From positions 1 through 33,295 of the IMG/VR virus record IMGVR_UViG_3300020121_000025: a stretch of DNA of 33,295 bases. The stretch is one strand, 5' to 3'. This DNA comes from a virus. The notes beneath the pieces are model-generated. The model saw nothing but the letters and a program-made list of their open reading frames with translations, made no database searches and was not told the origin of the DNA. Shown here piece by piece: positions 12,507 to 20,456 of the stretch (position 1 is the stretch's first letter; every line of letters begins with the position of its first letter). The position numbers were made by a program, and so were the translations under genes.

Positions 12507-12682
12507 TGTTTGACGCTGCAACATTGCGCGAAGAGCTCGCGGTCATGGAAGACAAGCTGAAGCAGAGCCCGCGCAACGATGAACTCTTGAACCGATACAT
12601 GCTTTACGCGCGCAAGCTGCGCCAGAAGGAATTTGAAGACAATGGCTATGTCGCCGCGCGGTCGAGCGTAACGGGGTACTGA
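12506..12682 (+). CDS. Small helical protein sharing a C-terminal motif with TerL
   Basis: A 58-aa product: helix one is FDAATLREELAVMEDKLKQ, helix two NDELLNRYMLYARKLRQKEF, which together look like a helical hairpin. It ends NGYVAARSSVTGY, almost the same as the TerL end TTRSSITGY. Both genes also end in the same DNA string ACGGGGTACTGAT. The gene overlaps its neighbours by TGATG on both sides. It may bind the same partner as TerL, for example the portal or a nuclease regulator; that is inference. Confidence 0.75.
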   Translation: MFDAATLREELAVMEDKLKQSPRNDELLNRYMLYARKLRQKEFEDNGYVAARSSVTGY

Positions 12683-12855
12683 TGCTGCATTTCAGGGGTG
12701 AGGTCCAAGAAGTCAAGTTTGGCTTCAATTTCTATCCATGGCGGGAGCGCGCATCTAGCCTTGGGTTTGTGTTCAACGCAGGCCGTCTTTACTGGACGTT
12801 CCGGTATTCGACGCGAATTGGTCGGTTGTTCAACTACGTTGAAATGGCGAAATGA
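12682..12855 (+). CDS. Unknown small protein (57 aa)
   Basis: A 57-aa aromatic-rich, basic product: MLHFRGEVQEVKFGFNFYPW, then SLGFVFNAGRLYWTFRYSTR and a short end (FNYVEMAK). The alternating pattern suggests a small beta-sheet protein. It starts on the stop of the 58-aa gene (TGATG) and ends on the start of the portal gene (ATGA), so it is well supported although short. Not recognised. Confidence 0.7.
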   Translation: MLHFRGEVQEVKFGFNFYPWRERASSLGFVFNAGRLYWTFRYSTRIGRLFNYVEMAK

Positions 12856-15086
12856 ACGACCTCGCCGCCGCCCCCGTAATGCCGACTGGAATGTCCGCGC
12901 AGAACCCGGAAGGCGTTGCCACGACTGCTCAAGCGACTGGTCCCGATCAGGAGCACATCGGTAAGCTCAAGAAGTGGATCGACGCGGTCAACATCGCGGA
13001 CGACCTCGACGAGACCCTGCTGACCACGATCGGCGCGCGGGTTGTCGAGGAATACAAGATTGACGACAACAGCCGGGCTGACTGGAAAACCAAGACCCAG
13101 GAAGCCATGGACCTCGCCATGCAGGTTGCGAAGGAGAAATCCTTTCCGTGGCCCAAGGCAGCGAATATCATCTATCCCTTGGTGACGACGGCGGCGACGC
13201 AGTTCGCGGCCCGTGCCTACCCCGCGATCATCAACGGCAGGAGCATCGTTAAAGGCGTTGTGGTGGGTCAGGACAAGGGCACGCCGCAAATCGGCCCCGA
13301 TGGCACCCCAGTGATGCAGAACGGCCCACAAGGACCGCAGCCGGTCTGGGCTGTGCCTCCTGGTGCAAAGCGTATCAAGGCAGATCAAATCGGCGATCAC
13401 ATGTCCTGGCAGCTCCTTGATGAGCAGCCGGAATGGGAGCCAGAGACCGACCAGCTCTTGCATGTGCTGCCGATCGTTGGTGGAGCAGGACGCAAGAGCT
13501 ATTTCGACCCGAGCAAGGGACGCAACGTCTCGACCTACGTTTCGTTGATGAAGCTGGTGTGGAACTACGGGGCGAAATCGTTCGAGGTTGCGCCGCGCCA
13601 TACGGAAGAGATTGAGTTCTATCCGCGTGAGATGGAGGAGAACTATCGCGCGGGTATCTGGAAGAAGCCGGATACTCCGTTCGGAGAGGCTGAGGGCGCA
13701 GAGGGCGACCGTGACAAGCCTCATGTGTTCCTGGAGCAACACCGATATTGGGATCTGGACGAAGACGGTTATCCCGAGCCGTATGTCGTCACGGTTCACA
13801 AGCCGTCGCAGAAGGTCGTGCGTATTGTCGCGCGGTATGACGCTGACGGGATTCATTTTAGCGCCGCTACGCACAAGATCAGCAAGATTGTTCCGGTTGA
13901 ATACTATACGCTGTATTCATTCCTTCCCAATCCTGATGGTGGTTCTTACCCGATCGGCTTTGGTCAACTCCTGCGGCCAATTAACGAAGGCATCAACACC
14001 GTTCTGAACCAGATGCTGGACGCTGCAACGCTCCAGAACGCTGGCGGCGGCTTCATTGGCAAGGGATTGTCCATGAACGCGGGCGCCATTCGCTTCCAAA
14101 TGGGCGAATACAAGACGGTCAACGTCTCCGGCGGGACGCTCAAGGAAAACATCGTCCCGATGGACTTCAAGGGGCCGTCTCCTGTCCTGTTCGAGCTCCT
14201 GGGCTTCCTGGTTGAGGCCGGCAAGGAGATCGCGGCCGTCAAGGATGTGCTGACGGGCGACCAGAAAGCGTCCAACGTGCCAGCGACGACCACGCTTGCG
14301 CTCATCGAGCAGGGCCTGAAGGTCTTCACGGCAATCTACAAGCGGGTTCATCGTGCTCTCAAGAGCGAGTTGAACAAGCTTTACCGGCTGAACCGCATCT
14401 ATGGTCAGCAGGAAATGCAGTTCGAGGCCGGCGGCGAGTGGCAATCGGTCCTGAAGCAGGATTACCAGACTGGATCGGGTGTCCAACCCTATTCCGACCC
14501 GTCGATGGTGTCGGACATGCAGAAGATGGCCCGCACACAGTTCCTGTTGGGCTTCCTGCCGACGCCGTTCGTGAACCCGATTAAGATCCTTGAGCGCGCT
14601 TTTGACGCGGCCGAGATTGAGAACCCGGAAGAATTGCTGAACGAGCAGCCGGCGCCGAATCCTGAGATTGCGGCCAAGGGCATGGAGCTCGAAATCAAGG
14701 GCCATGAGGCTCAGGCCAATTCGAAACTGAAGGATGCGCAGTCTGTTGCGGCCTATGCGAGCGCGATCAAGTCGCTTGCGGACGCTGATGCGGCCGTGGG
14801 AGCGCAGCATCTGGCCTGGCTCGACAAGGTTCTTAAGGCCCATGAGATCGAGGTTGATGCCGCAATGGCGCCGACCAAGGGCGCGGATGGGTCGAGCAAG
14901 CCGGCAGGAACGCCGCCCAAGACACCCAATCTGGCGCATCCCATCGTACCCGGCATGTCCAACAGCGTGCAGCCTGATATTTCGGACACCGACCAGATGG
15001 ATGGCGGGCTCAAGGGTGATCCTGACGGGAATCTGAGGATGGACCCGGATAGCAAGTTTGCTGCTGATCATGCGAGGCCAGTGTGA
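12852..15086 (+). CDS. Portal protein (P22-like podovirus type)
   Basis: The portal is the twelve-subunit ring through which DNA enters and leaves the head. The 744-aa protein has the length and order of P22-type portals: an N-terminal arm, KEKSFPWPKAANIIYPLVTTA with TQFAARAYPAIIN, a wing region, and a stem/crown region with FLPNPDGGSYPIGFGQLLRP and INEGINTVLNQMLDAATLQNAGG. It also has IAAVKDVLTGDQ and PATTTLALIEQG, then a long helical C-terminal barrel (GMELEIKGHEAQANSKLKDA) and a disordered end. It follows the terminase and precedes the chaperonin and scaffold genes. Confidence 0.92.
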   Translation: MNDLAAAPVMPTGMSAQNPEGVATTAQATGPDQEHIGKLKKWIDAVNIADDLDETLLTTIGARVVEEYKIDDNSRADWKTKTQEAMDLAMQVAKEKSFPWPKAANIIYPLVTTAATQFAARAYPAIINGRSIVKGVVVGQDKGTPQIGPDGTPVMQNGPQGPQPVWAVPPGAKRIKADQIGDHMSWQLLDEQPEWEPETDQLLHVLPIVGGAGRKSYFDPSKGRNVSTYVSLMKLVWNYGAKSFEVAPRHTEEIEFYPREMEENYRAGIWKKPDTPFGEAEGAEGDRDKPHVFLEQHRYWDLDEDGYPEPYVVTVHKPSQKVVRIVARYDADGIHFSAATHKISKIVPVEYYTLYSFLPNPDGGSYPIGFGQLLRPINEGINTVLNQMLDAATLQNAGGGFIGKGLSMNAGAIRFQMGEYKTVNVSGGTLKENIVPMDFKGPSPVLFELLGFLVEAGKEIAAVKDVLTGDQKASNVPATTTLALIEQGLKVFTAIYKRVHRALKSELNKLYRLNRIYGQQEMQFEAGGEWQSVLKQDYQTGSGVQPYSDPSMVSDMQKMARTQFLLGFLPTPFVNPIKILERAFDAAEIENPEELLNEQPAPNPEIAAKGMELEIKGHEAQANSKLKDAQSVAAYASAIKSLADADAAVGAQHLAWLDKVLKAHEIEVDAAMAPTKGADGSSKPAGTPPKTPNLAHPIVPGMSNSVQPDISDTDQMDGGLKGDPDGNLRMDPDSKFAADHARPV

Positions 15087-15343
15087 ACGTCTCGAAAGAG
15101 CAGTTCAATCTTTGGAAGCACGATCCAGTTAGTAAGGCATTCCTCGCATTCCTCAGGGATAAGCGGGAATACCTGATCAATCGCGTCAGTGAAATGTGGG
15201 TTGACGGCACAGAGATTCCGCCGGCAGTTCGCGGCCAGGTCATTGAGCTTGGCGAGATAGCAGACCTCCAATTCGAGGTCTTAGAGGCATTCTACAAACC
15301 AGAGGAAGACAATGGCGCTGAACCCCAAGGTTCTGTCGGTTAG
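15083..15343 (+). CDS. Conserved-type small protein after the portal (86 aa)
   Basis: An 86-aa product with a GTG start that overlaps the portal stop (GTGA). It is helical: VSKEQFNLWKHDPVSKAFLA, then FLRDKREYLINRVSEMWVDG and VIELGEIADLQFEVLEAFY. Such small proteins between portal and scaffold are common in this phage group, but I know no function for them. It overlaps the co-chaperonin gene by 32 bases. Confidence 0.8.
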   Translation: MNVSKEQFNLWKHDPVSKAFLAFLRDKREYLINRVSEMWVDGTEIPPAVRGQVIELGEIADLQFEVLEAFYKPEEDNGAEPQGSVG

Positions 15344-15704
15344 TCGCGTCGAGTATATCCCGGCCCCGTGGTCGGGCACGAACAAGTCAGGCTGCACCCC
15401 GGTTGGGGATCGTGTCTTGATCCTGCCCGATATCGCAATGACCAAATCGCAGGGCAATATTGCCCTTCCTGATGACGTTGTGGAGCGCATGCAACTCTCG
15501 GCATCGTCCGGCGTCATTGTCGAGGTTGGCGACGACGCATTCGTCTGGAATTCAGACCGAACCCGTCCGTTTGGCGGCTACAAGCCGAAACCGGGCGATC
15601 GGGTGCATTTCGAGAAGTACGCCGGCAAGGAAATCGTCGGCGACGATGGCGCGAAGTATCGCATCTGCGATGATAAAGCCATCGGGGCGATCAGGAAATC
15701 CTAA
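15312..15704 (+). CDS. GroES-like co-chaperonin (Cpn10 fold)
   Basis: GroES caps the GroEL chamber and helps fold substrates; phages use their own versions (T4 gp31, RB49 CocO) to fold capsid proteins. This 130-aa protein has a 27-residue N-terminal extension, then the Cpn10 pattern: CTPVGDRVLILPD (residues 28-40), a mobile-loop-like KSQGNIALPDD with the GroEL-contacting tripeptide I-A-L at 50-52, SSGVIVEVGDD, KPKPGDRVHFEKYAGKEIV and a final KYRICDDKAIGAIRKS. The AGAGGAAGA site fits the ATG at 15312. Its place between portal and scaffold strongly suggests capsid-protein folding. Confidence 0.9.
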   Translation: MALNPKVLSVSRVEYIPAPWSGTNKSGCTPVGDRVLILPDIAMTKSQGNIALPDDVVERMQLSASSGVIVEVGDDAFVWNSDRTRPFGGYKPKPGDRVHFEKYAGKEIVGDDGAKYRICDDKAIGAIRKS

Positions 15705-15718
15705 CAGGAAAATCAGTC

Positions 15719-16549
15719 ATGACAGAAGCTAACCTGGCGGAAGCCGGGAATGACGGCGCATTGCCGGAAGCCAACGAGGCCGAGGCGAAAGCCCGGCGCC
15801 TTGGTTGGGTTTCGAAGGAAGAATTCAAGGGCGACCCCGACAAGCACCGCTCCGCAGAAGAGTTCTTGCAGCGCGGCGAGACGATCCTCCCCATCTTGCA
15901 GCGCGATAACAAGAAGCTGCACGACACGGTTTCCCGCTTCGAAAAGGAGCTGAAGGAAACCAAGGAAGCCGCTGCTGGCGTTGAAGACCTGATCCGCAAA
16001 TCAGCGGAGCGGGAATACAAGAAGCAGCTTCGCGATCTCGAACGCAAGCTTGATGCTGCAATTGAGACCGCAGACGTAACGCAGGCCCGCCAGATCAGGG
16101 CTGAAATCTCCGAGCTTCAGACCGGCGAACCCGCTCCGAAGCGCGAGACCAAGCCGGTCGGTGAGCCCGATAAGCCCCAGGTTGATCCCGAAATCCAGTC
16201 TTGGATTGATCAGAACGACTGGTTCAACAAGTCGGTTGCCCTTCGCGGGTATGCGACTGAGGTCTACGGCGACCTCGAAAAGCAATTTCCCGGCAAAAGC
16301 CGTTCGGAACTGCTTGCAGAGACCAAGCAGAGGACCGTGGAGCGCTTCCCGGAGAAGTTCGGTGTCAATCCCAAGCGCGAAGGCGCGGCTGCTGTTGCGG
16401 CTCCTGGAGGGGTTGCAGGCACCAAGAAGCCTGCTGGCCGGACTTATGACGATTTGCCCGCAGAGGCCAAGAAAGCCTGCGACAAGTTTGTCAAGAATAT
16501 TCCGGGCTACACCAAAGAGAAATACGTCAAAGATTACGAATGGGATTGA
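15719..16549 (+). CDS. Capsid scaffolding protein
   Basis: Scaffolds direct procapsid assembly and leave before DNA fills the head. The 276-aa product has the expected features: an acidic N-terminus (AEAGNDGALPEANEAEAKA), the motif RLGWVSKEEFKGDPDKHRSA typical of podovirus scaffolds, a long coiled coil (RFEKELKETKEAAAG to AEISELQTG), a central WIDQNDWFNKSVALRG, and a basic C-terminal end (NIPGYTKEKYVKDYEWD) likely to bind the capsid. It lies directly before the capsid genes. Confidence 0.85.
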   Translation: MTEANLAEAGNDGALPEANEAEAKARRLGWVSKEEFKGDPDKHRSAEEFLQRGETILPILQRDNKKLHDTVSRFEKELKETKEAAAGVEDLIRKSAEREYKKQLRDLERKLDAAIETADVTQARQIRAEISELQTGEPAPKRETKPVGEPDKPQVDPEIQSWIDQNDWFNKSVALRGYATEVYGDLEKQFPGKSRSELLAETKQRTVERFPEKFGVNPKREGAAAVAAPGGVAGTKKPAGRTYDDLPAEAKKACDKFVKNIPGYTKEKYVKDYEWD

Positions 16550-16554
16550 GGCAG

Positions 16555-17022
16555 ATGAACGAACCAGTGATCGACCGTCGCACCCGCGCTTACCGCGAAC
16601 AGGCACAGACGGACATGAACGCTCCGGCAGCTCCGGCTACGGATCTCCCGCAGCGTCCAGCACGCAAGCCCTTTGGCTCAATGAGCCTCAAGCTCGATTA
16701 TCCCCAAAGGGAAGGTTTCCATCGTCATTGGTTCAATGACATCCCCGGCCGCGTTGGTCGTGCTCTTGAGGCAGGTTACGAGCACGTCAAGGGCCACGAT
16801 GGCAAGCCAGTGAGCAGAGTTGTCGGTACCGCCGAGGGTGGCGGGGCTCTGACAGCATTCCTGATGGAAATCCCTGAGGAATGGTACAACCAAGATATGG
16901 CCCAGGAACAGAAGGTCATCGACGCCAAGGAAGAGTCGATGCGCCGTGGTGTTGCTGACGGCCCCGAAGGCGAAGGTCAGTACGTGCCCAAGCAGGGCAT
17001 CAAGATCTCGTCCAAAGGCTAA
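16555..17022 (+). CDS. Probable virion-associated protein before the capsid gene
   Basis: A 155-aa product that starts at 16555 after a GAGG site. It has a disordered proline-rich N-terminus, then KLDYPQREGFHRHWFNDIPGR, VGRALEAGYEHVKGHDG and PEEWYNQDMAQEQKVIDAKE. This pattern occurs in many podoviruses between scaffold and capsid genes, where it is listed only as a hypothetical or minor structural protein. A frame start at 16540 inside the scaffold gene is possible but less likely. Confidence 0.75.
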   Translation: MNEPVIDRRTRAYREQAQTDMNAPAAPATDLPQRPARKPFGSMSLKLDYPQREGFHRHWFNDIPGRVGRALEAGYEHVKGHDGKPVSRVVGTAEGGGALTAFLMEIPEEWYNQDMAQEQKVIDAKEESMRRGVADGPEGEGQYVPKQGIKISSKG

Positions 17023-17037
17023 CTCAACAGCCTTTTT
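17014..17037 (+). terminator. Possible weak terminator before the capsid block
   Basis: AAAGGCT (17014-17020) and AGCCTTT (17029-17035) form a 7-bp stem with an 8-base loop, followed by TTTTTCG. The stem is only three G-C pairs strong and the 5' arm includes the end of the preceding gene. It may act as a partial terminator that changes the ratio of early capsid-assembly to capsid mRNA. Confidence 0.4.
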
Positions 17038-17101
17038 CGTTTCACCCGTGCCGGCCAATGGCTGAGCGCGATGCTTTATCACGCCTTTTAAGGACACCCT
17101 T

Positions 17102-17725
17102 ATGGCAAACGCGAACGTTCCGCGTGGTTTCATTCCCTATGAAACCATCTGGGGCCAGAAATACAATGGCTCCTTCAATACCTACTATGTCCCGTCGTCT
17201 TACGGCACTGCTCTCTATGTCGGCGACCCCGTCAAAATGGTCTCCGCATCGAGCGACAACTACGGTACCCCTGGCATCAATCTGGCGGCTACTGGCGACA
17301 CCGTGCTTGGTGTTGTGGTCGGCATCATCAACGGCGGAGATCCCGGCGCGATGAACACCGTCACCCGCGATCTGCCGGTGTATCACCCGGCCTCGACCGC
17401 GCAGTATCTGGCTATCTGTGACGATCCGAACATCCTGTTCATGATTCAGGACGACGCATCGACCCAGGCGACTGCTCCGAACCTGTGGGTTGGTAAGAAT
17501 GCCAACTTCGCTGCTGGTTCCGGCGGTTCGACTGTCACGGGTTATTCGAGCTATCAGCTCAATGCCTCCACGGTCGCGACCACCAACACGCTCGATCTCA
17601 AAATCGTTCGTGCCTTGCAGCAGCCCGACAACACCATCGGCACCTCTGCCAACACCAACATGAATGCCAAGTGGCTGGTCAAGCTCAACAAGTCGTTGTG
17701 GGCTAACCAGACTGCTGGTTCTTAA
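17102..17725 (+). CDS. Probable head decoration / structural protein
   Basis: A 207-aa protein rich in Gly, Ser, Thr and Asn, as virion surface proteins are: MANANVPRGFIPYETIWGQK, then ALYVGDPVKMVSASSDNYGT, DTVLGVVVGIINGG and a C-terminal WLVKLNKSLWANQTAG. It lies 14 bases before the major capsid gene, a normal place for a capsid decoration or vertex protein. AAGGA precedes the ATG. The exact role is inferred from position and composition. Confidence 0.78.
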   Translation: MANANVPRGFIPYETIWGQKYNGSFNTYYVPSSYGTALYVGDPVKMVSASSDNYGTPGINLAATGDTVLGVVVGIINGGDPGAMNTVTRDLPVYHPASTAQYLAICDDPNILFMIQDDASTQATAPNLWVGKNANFAAGSGGSTVTGYSSYQLNASTVATTNTLDLKIVRALQQPDNTIGTSANTNMNAKWLVKLNKSLWANQTAGS

Positions 17726-17739
17726 AGGAGGCGTAACAC

Positions 17740-18648
17740 ATGGCTACGATTACCACTGGTACGCATCCCAAAGCACTTTGGCCCGGCATCAAGGAGTGGT
17801 GGGGCCGGTCCTATTCGGAGCACCCGGAAGAGTACGTTGATCTCTTCGACAAGGAGACTTCCGACAAGGCATACGAAGAGGACGTGGAAATCACCGGCTT
17901 CGGCCTGGCTCCCGTCAAGGCGCAGGGCACCGCGATCAACTACGACGTTGAATCGCAGGGCGCGGTCACTCGTTATACGCACGTTGCGTATGCGCTTGGC
18001 TACGTCGTGACCTTCGAGGAATTGCGTGACGATCTCTACGAGGTCGTGTCGAAGCGGCGTGCGAAGCAGCTCGCCTTCTCGATGCGCCAGACCAAGGAGA
18101 ACGTCGGCGCGAACGTGTTCAACCGTGCGTTTTCGTCCAGCTATACGGGCGGCGACGGCGTGAGCATGATCAACTCGTCGCACCCGACCGTTGCCGGCAA
18201 CCAGTCGAACGTTCTGACGACTGCTGCGGATATGTCGGAAGCGGCGATCGAGGATCTGACGATCCAGATCATGCAGGCGCAGAATGCCAAGGGCCTTCGC
18301 ATCTCTCTGATGCCGCAGTCCCTGCACGTTCCGGTTCAGCTTTTCTACGAAGCTAACCGCATCCTGAAGTCGGTCCTTCAGAATGACTCGTCCAACAACG
18401 CAATCAACGTGTTGAAGGCGACGAACGTGTTCCCCAAGGGCATCAAGATGAACCACTACTTCACGTCGGCAACGGCGTGGTTCATCCGCACGAATGCTCC
18501 TGCGGGCCTGAAGATGTACGAGCGCGACGCCGTTACCTTTGACCAAGATAACGACTTTGATACGAAAAACGCCAAGGCAGCCTGCTACGAAAGATACTCA
18601 ATGGGCTGGTCTGACTGGCGCGGAGTGTTCGGGACGCCCGGGGTGTGA
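17740..18648 (+). CDS. Major capsid protein
   Basis: A 302-aa protein that should form the icosahedral head (HK97 fold). Features: an N-terminal arm ending in WGRSYSEHPEEYVDLFDKET, the E-loop/backbone region AQGTAINYDVESQGAVTRYT, the long spine helix REEL-type segment DDLYEVVSKRRAKQLAFSMR, NSSHPTVAGNQSN, an A-domain with AQNAKGLRISLMPQSLHVP and an end with WFIRTNAPAGLKMYERDAVT. A perfect AAAGGAGG site gives high expression. It follows scaffold and decoration genes and is the likely folding client of the phage co-chaperonin. Confidence 0.9.
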   Translation: MATITTGTHPKALWPGIKEWWGRSYSEHPEEYVDLFDKETSDKAYEEDVEITGFGLAPVKAQGTAINYDVESQGAVTRYTHVAYALGYVVTFEELRDDLYEVVSKRRAKQLAFSMRQTKENVGANVFNRAFSSSYTGGDGVSMINSSHPTVAGNQSNVLTTAADMSEAAIEDLTIQIMQAQNAKGLRISLMPQSLHVPVQLFYEANRILKSVLQNDSSNNAINVLKATNVFPKGIKMNHYFTSATAWFIRTNAPAGLKMYERDAVTFDQDNDFDTKNAKAACYERYSMGWSDWRGVFGTPGV

Positions 18649-18656
18649 CACTATAA

Positions 18657-18685
18657 TTGACAAATAGTACAGAGCACGGCATACT
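18657..18685 (+). promoter_or_regulatory. Promoter inside the endonuclease leader
   Basis: TTGACA (18657-18662) is a perfect -35 box. Exactly 17 bases later is CATACT (18680-18685), which matches four of six -10 positions. Transcription would start near 18691-18693. That is downstream of the 5' arm of the outer hairpin and inside the inner hairpin, so RNA from this promoter would leave the ribosome site free. Activity is inferred. Confidence 0.6.
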
Positions 18686-18722
18686 GGCTCCTAGCAATAG
18701 GAGGTTGGGATGCCGTGCTCTG
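18670..18722 (+). promoter_or_regulatory. Nested hairpin sequestering ribosome site and start codon
   Basis: CAGAGCACGGCAT (18670-18682) is perfectly complementary to ATGCCGTGCTCTG (18710-18722), a 13-bp stem that includes the AUG of the endonuclease. Inside it, CTCCTA (18688-18693) pairs with TAGGAG (18698-18703) around a GCAA loop of the GNRA type, hiding the AGGAGG ribosome site. Read-through RNA from the capsid gene should therefore not be translated for this gene. The logic is like T4 I-TevI, whose ribosome site is hidden in long transcripts. Confidence 0.8.
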
Positions 18723-19408
18723 CTTGTGGGAATGAAAAGATATTAGCTCGTGGGCTTTGCGGGGCCTGCTACACCAGATTGCGTCGCAACGGATCAGTCG
18801 CAAGAAAGTACGTAATCAACCTCGGTTCTTGTTCTGTTGACGGTTGTGGGAAAGAAGCGTTTTCCAAAAATCTCTGCCTTACGCACTACAACAAAGCTCA
18901 GCATCCAATCAGAAATACCTGGAAGCTCATAAGGAGCAGGTATGTGGGTGAATACCCTGCGGCATGGGATAGGTTTGAGAGATTTCTGGAAGATGTTGGA
19001 GAGAGGCCAACGCCAAGGCATCAGCTAAGGCGTATTGATCAAACCAAAAACTACAGCAAATCAAATATTCGATGGGTTGAGCCGGTACCAACTCCTCAGA
19101 GTATGACGAAGCAAGAGCGAGCGGTATACGGCCGCGAATGGCATCTGCGCCGTCGTTTCAAGCTTACGGGCGACGAGTTTGCTAAAATGCTAGCCGCGCA
19201 GAATGGTGTTTGCGCTATCTGCGGCGCCAAAGAAACGCATACGCACAAGAGCGGGAAGCTAAAAGAACTCTCAGTGGATCATTGCCACGATACCGGGAAG
19301 GTGCGCGGCTTATTGTGCGTCAACTGCAATCGTGGACTTGGATACTTCCAAGACGATATAGAGCGCATCAATCGCGCCATCGACTACCTGAGGAAATCTA
19401 CTACCTAA
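18710..19408 (+). CDS. Free-standing HNH homing endonuclease (Endo VII type)
   Basis: A 232-aa protein with three modules. The first is a pair of zinc ribbons, CSACGNEKILARGLCGACY (residues 3-21) and CSVDGCGKEAFSKNLCLTHY. The second is a DNA-contact module with LRRIDQTKNYSKSNIRWVEP. The third is a C-terminal recombination-endonuclease-VII domain with CAICGA, LSVDHCHDTGKVRGLLC and NCNRGLGYF, where DH-x(n)-N carries the catalysis. It sits alone between the capsid and next structural gene. Its DNA is less GC-rich than its neighbours: two 60-base lines gave 45% and 48% against 57% in the capsid gene. This suggests recent arrival. Confidence 0.92.
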   Translation: MPCSACGNEKILARGLCGACYTRLRRNGSVARKYVINLGSCSVDGCGKEAFSKNLCLTHYNKAQHPIRNTWKLIRSRYVGEYPAAWDRFERFLEDVGERPTPRHQLRRIDQTKNYSKSNIRWVEPVPTPQSMTKQERAVYGREWHLRRRFKLTGDEFAKMLAAQNGVCAICGAKETHTHKSGKLKELSVDHCHDTGKVRGLLCVNCNRGLGYFQDDIERINRAIDYLRKSTT

Positions 19409-19436
19409 CCCGCTGAAGAGCGAAATTGACCAAACT

Positions 19437-19463
19437 AGCCGCCTCCGGGCGGCTTTTTCTTTG
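19437..19463 (+). terminator. Strong intrinsic terminator after the endonuclease
   Basis: AGCCGCC (19437-19443) and GGCGGCT (19448-19454) form a 7-bp GC-rich stem with a TCCG loop of the stable UNCG class, followed by TTTTTCTTT. It ends transcription of the capsid and endonuclease genes. Confidence 0.92.
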
Positions 19464-19504
19464 CCCTTAACCGCTGCTCACTGGGGGCAGCAAGGAGAAT
19501 TGAC

Positions 19505-20434
19505 ATGACTACCGCAATGAAAGGCCCTCTGGTTATTTACGGCCAGCGTCCGCCGATTGGAACTGGTGCGACCGGCTCTGAAAATCCCTATCTCGCCCCG
19601 TCGATGCTCTATGGTGGCGTTGGCTACCTAGACAGTCGCGCTGGCTACAACACCACCAAGGCTGGGTGTGTCGGCTTTGTCGGTGGCGATCTCTTGGTGC
19701 TTGATGCGACCCCGGCTACCTTGTCGGCGGTCAATATCGCGGCCTCTCAGTCTCCCGGCGCTGGTGCAATCACGCTGGTGTCGACGACTGGCGCTGGTGT
19801 CACCGTTACCTCTGCCGCTCAATACATGCCAGCGTCTGGCGTGACGATTCCGGCTGGTACGCTAGCCCTTGATGGCGCGACTGGCTTTATCGGGTATGGC
19901 CGTGCCTCGAACGCCAATAGCGGGCAGTACGAGATCAGCGCTTATGATCCATCGACGCTGCTTTCGCGTGCCATTCGTCTTGTTTCTGGTAGCAACGACA
20001 GCGGTATTACCTTCACGGTCTCTGGTTGGGATATCTACGGCTTCCCGATGACGGAAACCATTACTGGCGCCAACGCCGGCACGGCAAACGGCGCGAAGGC
20101 TTGGAAGTACATTTCCGGCATTACGCACACTGGCACGGTTGCTGGCACGCTGACCATCGGAACTCAGGATGTGATCGGCCTGCCGCTTCAGGCTCTCCGA
20201 TTTGGTCGCCTTGAGATCGCCTACAACAACGCCTGGATCACGGCGAATACCGGCTTCACGGCGGCTGTTACGACCTCTCCGGCCACTGCGACCACTGGCG
20301 ATGTTCGCGGCACCTATGCGCTTCAGTCCGCCTCGGACGGTACGAAGACCATTCAGGTTTTCATTACCATCCCGCCGGCCAACCTGAACACGGTCAACGG
20401 CGCCGCCAGCGTCTACGGCGTCACACAGGCCTAA
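19505..20434 (+). CDS. Virion structural protein (Thr/Gly-rich)
   Basis: A 309-aa protein rich in Thr, Ala and Gly with a beta-strand pattern: PLVIYGQRPPIGTGATGSEN, a VGGDLLVLDATPATLSAVNI segment, GFIGYGRASNANSGQYEISA, GWDIYGFPMTETITGANAG and an end with VFITIPPANLNTVNGAAS. An AAGGAG site precedes the ATG. Proteins like this follow the capsid gene in many podoviruses and are found in virions; they may be head fibres or tail parts. It is the only gene between two terminators, so it probably has its own promoter, which I could not locate. Confidence 0.75.
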   Translation: MTTAMKGPLVIYGQRPPIGTGATGSENPYLAPSMLYGGVGYLDSRAGYNTTKAGCVGFVGGDLLVLDATPATLSAVNIAASQSPGAGAITLVSTTGAGVTVTSAAQYMPASGVTIPAGTLALDGATGFIGYGRASNANSGQYEISAYDPSTLLSRAIRLVSGSNDSGITFTVSGWDIYGFPMTETITGANAGTANGAKAWKYISGITHTGTVAGTLTIGTQDVIGLPLQALRFGRLEIAYNNAWITANTGFTAAVTTSPATATTGDVRGTYALQSASDGTKTIQVFITIPPANLNTVNGAASVYGVTQA

Positions 20435-20456
20435 GCGCCATCAACATCAACTTAAG

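Noticed and set aside
12834-15071. Long minus-strand open frames (346 and 384 codons) across the portal gene
   Set aside because: They are antisense shadows of a strongly supported portal gene in GC-rich DNA. Their sequence is Arg/Leu/His-rich without domains.
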